DNA of 64,000 nucleotides from Rhizobium vallis (lineage in GTDB: Bacteria > Pseudomonadota > Alphaproteobacteria > Rhizobiales > Rhizobiaceae), in the NCBI RefSeq assembly GCF_003985155.1, contig NZ_ML133692.1:1-64000 (forward strand). Reading direction: 5' to 3'. Under the pieces are notes generated by a model. It was given only the letters and a program-made list of their open reading frames with translations. It was not told where the DNA came from and made no database searches. This document shows, piece after piece, positions 61,072 through 64,000 of this stretch (position 1 is the first letter of the stretch; every line of letters begins with the position of its first letter). A program made the position numbers and the translations under genes.

Positions 61072-61821
61072 TCAATGCGCGCCTTCGCGTTTCCGCTTGC
61101 GGGCATTGCGCGCGAACATGTTCAGCACCTCGACAAGCGCCGAGAAGGCCATGGCAGCGTAGACGTAGCCCTTCGGCACATGGAAGCCCATGCCCTCGGC
61201 GATCAGGGTCGTGCCGATCATCAGCAGGAAGGCGAGCGCCAGCATGACGATCGTCGGGTTCCTTTCGATGAAGTTGGCAAGCGGGGTCGCGGCAACAAGC
61301 ATGACGGTGACGGCAGCTATGACGGCGACCACCATGATCGGCAGATGCGGCGTCATGCCGACGGCAGTGATGATGCTGTCGACGGAGAAGACAAGGTCGA
61401 GCAGCAGAATCTGGCCGATGGCCGATGCAAAGCCTGTCGTTGCCGACGTGGCAATGAAATCTTCCTGATGGTCCACGGGGTCGACGCTGTGGTGAATTTC
61501 CTTGGTGGCTTTCCAGACGAGGAACAGGCCGCCGGCGATCAGGATCAGATCCTTCCAGGAGAAGCCGTGTCCGAAGGCCTCGAACAGCGGTTCGGTCAGC
61601 TGCACGATCCAGGCGACGGTGCCGAGCAGCGCCAGACGCATAATGAGGGCAAGGCCGATACCGATCTTGCGGGCCCGCTCGCGGTGCTCGGGCGGCAGTT
61701 TGTTCGTCAGGATGGAAATGAAGATCAGGTTGTCGATACCGAGAACGACTTCCATCACCACCAACGTGATGAGCGCCACCCAGGCGGCCGGATCCTGAAT
61801 GAGCGTCATGATTTCCTGCAT
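61072..61821 (-). CDS. TerC-family integral membrane protein
   Basis: The 249-residue protein has about seven hydrophobic helices and the TerC signature VVMEVVLGIDNLIFISILTN, plus a second acidic motif LLDLVFSVDSIITAVGM. TerC/Alx relatives export manganese or supply metals to exported enzymes. Two starts compete: ATG 61821, with GAGGG inside the leader stem, and ATG 61809, with AGGA. A structured leader lies directly upstream, suggesting metal-dependent control. It lies between an AraC gene and gltX. Confidence 0.88.
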   Translation of the reverse strand: MQEIMTLIQDPAAWVALITLVVMEVVLGIDNLIFISILTNKLPPEHRERARKIGIGLALIMRLALLGTVAWIVQLTEPLFEAFGHGFSWKDLILIAGGLFLVWKATKEIHHSVDPVDHQEDFIATSATTGFASAIGQILLLDLVFSVDSIITAVGMTPHLPIMVVAVIAAVTVMLVAATPLANFIERNPTIVMLALAFLLMIGTTLIAEGMGFHVPKGYVYAAMAFSALVEVLNMFARNARKRKREGAH

Positions 61822-61825
61822 CAGC

Positions 61826-61909
61826 GTATACCCTCTTTGCGTCGCATGTGATGACGCCAGCAATGTAATGTCGGCGACCTGCCAGGCAAGTCGCCGCAAG
61901 GGGGTATAC
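61826..61909 (-). promoter_or_regulatory. Structured RNA leader of the TerC gene, riboswitch-like
   Basis: On the minus strand GTATACCC (61909-61902) pairs with GGGTATAC (61833-61826), closing a junction with two hairpins: CGGCGAC/GTCGCCG (61896-61872) and GCGTC/GACGC (61857-61839). The closing stem contains the GAGGG ribosome site. An alternative longer stem (CUU-GCG against CGC-AAG) would disrupt both hairpins. Manganese riboswitches control TerC genes elsewhere, but the yybP-ykoY consensus is not obvious here. Confidence 0.5.
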
Positions 61910-61925
61910 GAAATCGACGCTACTT

Positions 61926-62765
61926 TTATTCCTTGATCGGCAACCAGATTTCGGTGACGCCCATGCCGGTATAAGGATCGAAGCGCTCATCGTAGCGTTC
62001 GAACATGTCGGGCGTGTCGCCATGTTCGAGGCCGGAGGTCGGCCACCATGTGTCGAAAATCCGGTGCATGGTCAGCGGAATGCCGGAGACATGGCCGCGA
62101 TGGCTGAAGACAACGTAGCGCTGTCCCGGAAGCTTGAGCGTCGTGAAATCCGGTGGCAGGTCGCCGGCATCGGAGATTTCGACCGCGGCCATATAGCGGA
62201 ATTTCTCCGCTTCGCCATCGATATGCGTACAGATGCCGTAGGCGACATTACCTTTCTGGCCCGGGATATGGCCGAAATGGGCGTTGAACTTCTGCCAGAG
62301 AGAGGGGATGGCGGCATTGCCGCCATAGGGATAGATCTCCTGCAGGCCGGCAAAGAGCATCGGCTGAAGGGTTTCGAAGCGGGGCGGTTCGAGGTCGTTG
62401 AGGCGGGCGGGATCCATTCTGATCGGCTCCAGTAAAACAAGGTTGCGGGCGTGCCCCTGTCTGCGCACCGCGTCCGGCGTCATGCCGAACTGGTCGCGGA
62501 AGGCACGGGTGAAGGCCTCGTGCGAGCCGTAGCCCGCGGCAAGCGCAACCTCGAGAATGGTGGATGAACCGACGACCAAAGCAGGCACGGCGCGGCTGAG
62601 GCGCCGCCCTCTGATATAGCCGCTGATCGAGTGGCCGTTGACGAGCCCAAAAACGCGCGACAGATGGTAACGCGACAATCCGGCTGCGTCGGATATCTCT
62701 TCCAGCGATAGATCGTGTTCGAAATGGCTCTCTATGAACCAGATCGCCCGGGCGACGGCGCTCAT
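61926..62765 (-). CDS. AraC-family regulator with GyrI-like effector domain
   Basis: The 279-residue protein has two AraC helix-turn-helix motifs at the N-terminus (LSLEEISDAAGLSRYHLSRV and STILEVALAAGYGSHEAFTR). A C-terminal GyrI-like small-molecule-binding domain follows, ending YTGMGVTEIWLPIKE. This is the Rob/SoxS-with-GyrI layout and suggests response to a hydrophobic ligand or drug. The ATG at 62765 has GGGAG 5 nt upstream; GTG 62771 is less likely. It lies upstream of the TerC gene on the same strand. Confidence 0.88.
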   Translation of the reverse strand: MSAVARAIWFIESHFEHDLSLEEISDAAGLSRYHLSRVFGLVNGHSISGYIRGRRLSRAVPALVVGSSTILEVALAAGYGSHEAFTRAFRDQFGMTPDAVRRQGHARNLVLLEPIRMDPARLNDLEPPRFETLQPMLFAGLQEIYPYGGNAAIPSLWQKFNAHFGHIPGQKGNVAYGICTHIDGEAEKFRYMAAVEISDAGDLPPDFTTLKLPGQRYVVFSHRGHVSGIPLTMHRIFDTWWPTSGLEHGDTPDMFERYDERFDPYTGMGVTEIWLPIKE

Positions 62766-62830
62766 CCTCACTCCCTACGGTGCCATGCGTCCTTTAAGAT
62801 GCGCAAAGGACGCTACAGCACTTTGAATTG

Positions 62831-62877
62831 CTGCATAATTTATCCTTAAATCGATTCCGATTTAAGGAATTACGCAG
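62831..62877. repeat. AT-rich palindromic repeat element
   Basis: CCTTAAATCG and CGATTTAAGG form a perfect 10-bp stem around ATTC (62844-62867). Outer arms CTGCATAATT and AATTACGCAG extend it with one mismatch. It lies between the AraC start and the TetR stop, and its low GC contrasts with the flanks. The sequence resembles repeats common between rhizobial genes. Confidence 0.7.
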
Positions 62878-62971
62878 GGGTTGCGACGTCTTCTTTAGAG
62901 AAAAGCCGGCAGCGAGGTTTGATCGCCCTTGCGGAATTTTGGCCGATGGAAGGCAGCCGTGAAGGATGTGC

Positions 62972-63652
62972 TCAGACGGTCCCGTGCCGGCGTGCGCCGT
63001 AGGCGGCCATGAAGACCCGGATCGCACCCCGGATGACGCGCTCGATTTCGTCGCGCGGCGGCGGCTCTTCCATGCTCCCAAACAGGCGAAGCTTGAAGAA
63101 GCTGCCGCTGGCGAGATCGAGAAACTGACCGGCGGCCAATTCGATGTCGTCGATCTCAAGCGCGCCATCGGCGATGCGCCGTTCCAGGAAGTCGCGCAGG
63201 ACGGTGCGCAGGTTTTCAGGCCCCTTGAAGAAGCGCTGACAGAGGGCCGGCATGCGATCGCGAACACCAAGAACGGTGCGCATCGCGCTGATGACCTTTT
63301 CGTCGGTCATATGGGTGACGAAGCTAATCCCGAATTCGTACAGGCCAGCTTCGGGATCGTCGTGTTCGGCAAGCGCGGTGCGCATCGTCGCCAGGAAGGT
63401 GGCGCGCTCGGCCTCGATCATCGCCGAGAACAGTTCTTCCTTGTTGGTGAAATAGACGTAGAGCGTTCCCTTGGAGACGCCGGCCTCGCGCGTCACGTCG
63501 TTCATGCTGGCGGCGTCGAAGCCCATCTTCATAAAGACGCGCTTGGCGCCGGCGAGAATCTGCTGGCGCTTTGCCGGATCTTCGCCAGCGGCAAATCTGC
63601 CTCCTGCAGCAGGAGGGCTGAATGCAGCGGCATGGTCGGGTTTCAGCGTCAT
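62972..63652 (-). CDS. TetR/AcrR-family transcriptional regulator
   Basis: The 226-residue protein has a TetR domain (RQQILAGAKRVFMKMGFDAA, then VTREAGVSKGTLYVYFTNKEE) after a 25-residue N-terminal extension, and an AcrR-like C-terminal ligand domain. It is divergent from a truncated gene that is probably an efflux adaptor, across a region with two inverted repeats. It therefore likely represses that export system and itself. Confidence 0.88.
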   Translation of the reverse strand: MTLKPDHAAAFSPPAAGGRFAAGEDPAKRQQILAGAKRVFMKMGFDAASMNDVTREAGVSKGTLYVYFTNKEELFSAMIEAERATFLATMRTALAEHDDPEAGLYEFGISFVTHMTDEKVISAMRTVLGVRDRMPALCQRFFKGPENLRTVLRDFLERRIADGALEIDDIELAAGQFLDLASGSFFKLRLFGSMEEPPPRDEIERVIRGAIRVFMAAYGARRHGTV

Positions 63653-63699
63653 GTCTCCTTAACCGTCTTCATGTTTTGGCGTTTTCTTTAAAAGAAATC

Positions 63700-63713
63700 G
63701 AACCGATTGGTTC
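63700..63713. promoter_or_regulatory. Inverted repeat upstream of tetR
   Basis: GAACC-GATT-GGTTC is a perfect 5-bp inverted repeat, 48 bp before the tetR start. Its GAACC half-site recurs in the second repeat nearby, so both are candidate TetR operators. Confidence 0.55.
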
Positions 63714-63750
63714 TATACATCTTGATATGACGATAAAACAGGTTTACGTC

Positions 63751-63772
63751 AACTGAACCGAACCGTTCAGTT
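63751..63772. promoter_or_regulatory. 8-bp inverted repeat before the divergent export gene
   Basis: AACTGAAC (63751-63758) and GTTCAGTT (63765-63772) are exact inverted copies around CGAACC. It lies 34 bp before the ATG of the plus-strand gene, well placed to repress it. Confidence 0.65.
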
Positions 63773-63805
63773 CGATTATTTTACTCCAAGATCGGTAAAG
63801 TGGCC

Positions 63806-64000
63806 ATGTCGAGCAATCAAAAGAGCAACGTCGCACGGATCGTCAGCGAAAACGCCGAAACCGAAGAGGCAGAGGTCGTGGCCGTTGCCGAGGCTCCGAC
63901 GGCGGAAACACTGGAAAAGCCGTCTGCCCCTGCGCAGCCGGCGCCGGCCCAGGCTCCGGTTGCTCCTCCCGAGGCCGCGAAGAAGCGCCGCAGTCCGGTG
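63806..64000 (+). CDS. N-terminal fragment, probable export membrane-fusion protein
   Basis: The gene starts at ATG 63806 and runs off the window after 65 codons. The visible part is a low-complexity cytoplasmic segment rich in Ala, Pro and Glu, ending in the basic EAAKKRRSPV, as expected just before a membrane helix. HlyD/EmrA-type adaptors in rhizobia often start this way and are divergent from a TetR gene. The family is inferred from context only, since no conserved domain is inside the window. Confidence 0.45.
   Translation, partial: MSSNQKSNVARIVSENAETEEAEVVAVAEAPTAETLEKPSAPAQPAPAQAPVAPPEAAKKRRSPV

Noticed and set aside
61895..61932. Third GGAATAA-N15 motif (followed by CGTATAC) before the TerC gene
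   Set aside because: The -10 box differs at three or more positions, GGAATAA is formed by the AraC stop codon, and a start here would truncate the structured leader. Kept only as a weak possibility.

Overview
The window looks like a chromosomal or large-replicon segment of a fast-growing Rhizobiaceae, most likely Rhizobium of the leguminosarum/etli type. The reasons are the GC-rich codon use, the dense set of periplasmic-binding-protein ABC sugar and polyamine importers, a SmoEFGK/MtlK polyol locus, ExoD- and ThuA-like proteins, and several interspersed palindromes of the kind found between rhizobial genes. No phage, transposase, CRISPR array, rRNA or tRNA gene was recognised.

Layout. 1-13.5 kb is carbohydrate uptake and breakdown: the tail of an ABC ATPase, a GH2 glycosidase with a LacI regulator and a Gfo/Idh/MocA dehydrogenase (minus strand), then a divergent sugar ABC operon (binding protein, two permeases, ATPase) ending in a ThuA-like gene, followed by SMP-30, SDR and PhyH-type dioxygenase genes (minus strand) and a second LacI regulator. 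14.5-17.8 kb holds a class III adenylate cyclase, an SDR, a DoxX protein and an OsmC peroxidase. 18-23 kb is a TetR-RND efflux operon closed by a strong terminator. 23-26.5 kb has a VOC protein and convergent GH20 hexosaminidase and ROK kinase genes, then exoD. 27.5-36.7 kb is the polyol locus: SorC-type regulator, smoE-F-G-K-like transporter, mannitol dehydrogenase, HAD phosphatase and FGGY kinase. It ends at a 222-bp inverted-repeat element abutting an RpiR regulator.

38-45 kb is mixed housekeeping: EI24/CysZ-like protein, VOC/TetR pair, nth, DUF2244, an Ada-like methyltransferase, a second SorC regulator, transaldolase and DUF1345. 45.3-49.1 kb is an ECF sigma/anti-sigma pair facing a Tat-exported metallo-beta-lactamase-fold protein, a periplasmic TPR protein and a DoxX protein. 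Both sides of the divergent region carry the same bipartite promoter-like motif (GGAATAA, 15 bp, GRTCTAG), the most interesting signal in the window. 49.2-57 kb has DUF1328, a TerC-family gene and a putrescine-type operon (binding protein, ATPase, two permeases, aminobutyraldehyde dehydrogenase) under a LysR gene. 57-64 kb has a rhizobial hypothetical, gltX-lysS, a second TerC gene with a structured leader, an AraC/GyrI regulator and a TetR gene divergent from a truncated probable membrane-fusion gene.

Recurrent themes are a hairpin directly after the binding-protein gene in all three complete ABC importer operons, and perfect inverted repeats in front of several TetR and SorC regulators that suggest autoregulation. 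Gene starts were set from Shine-Dalgarno position and family alignment; functions are family-level inference, since no searches were run.
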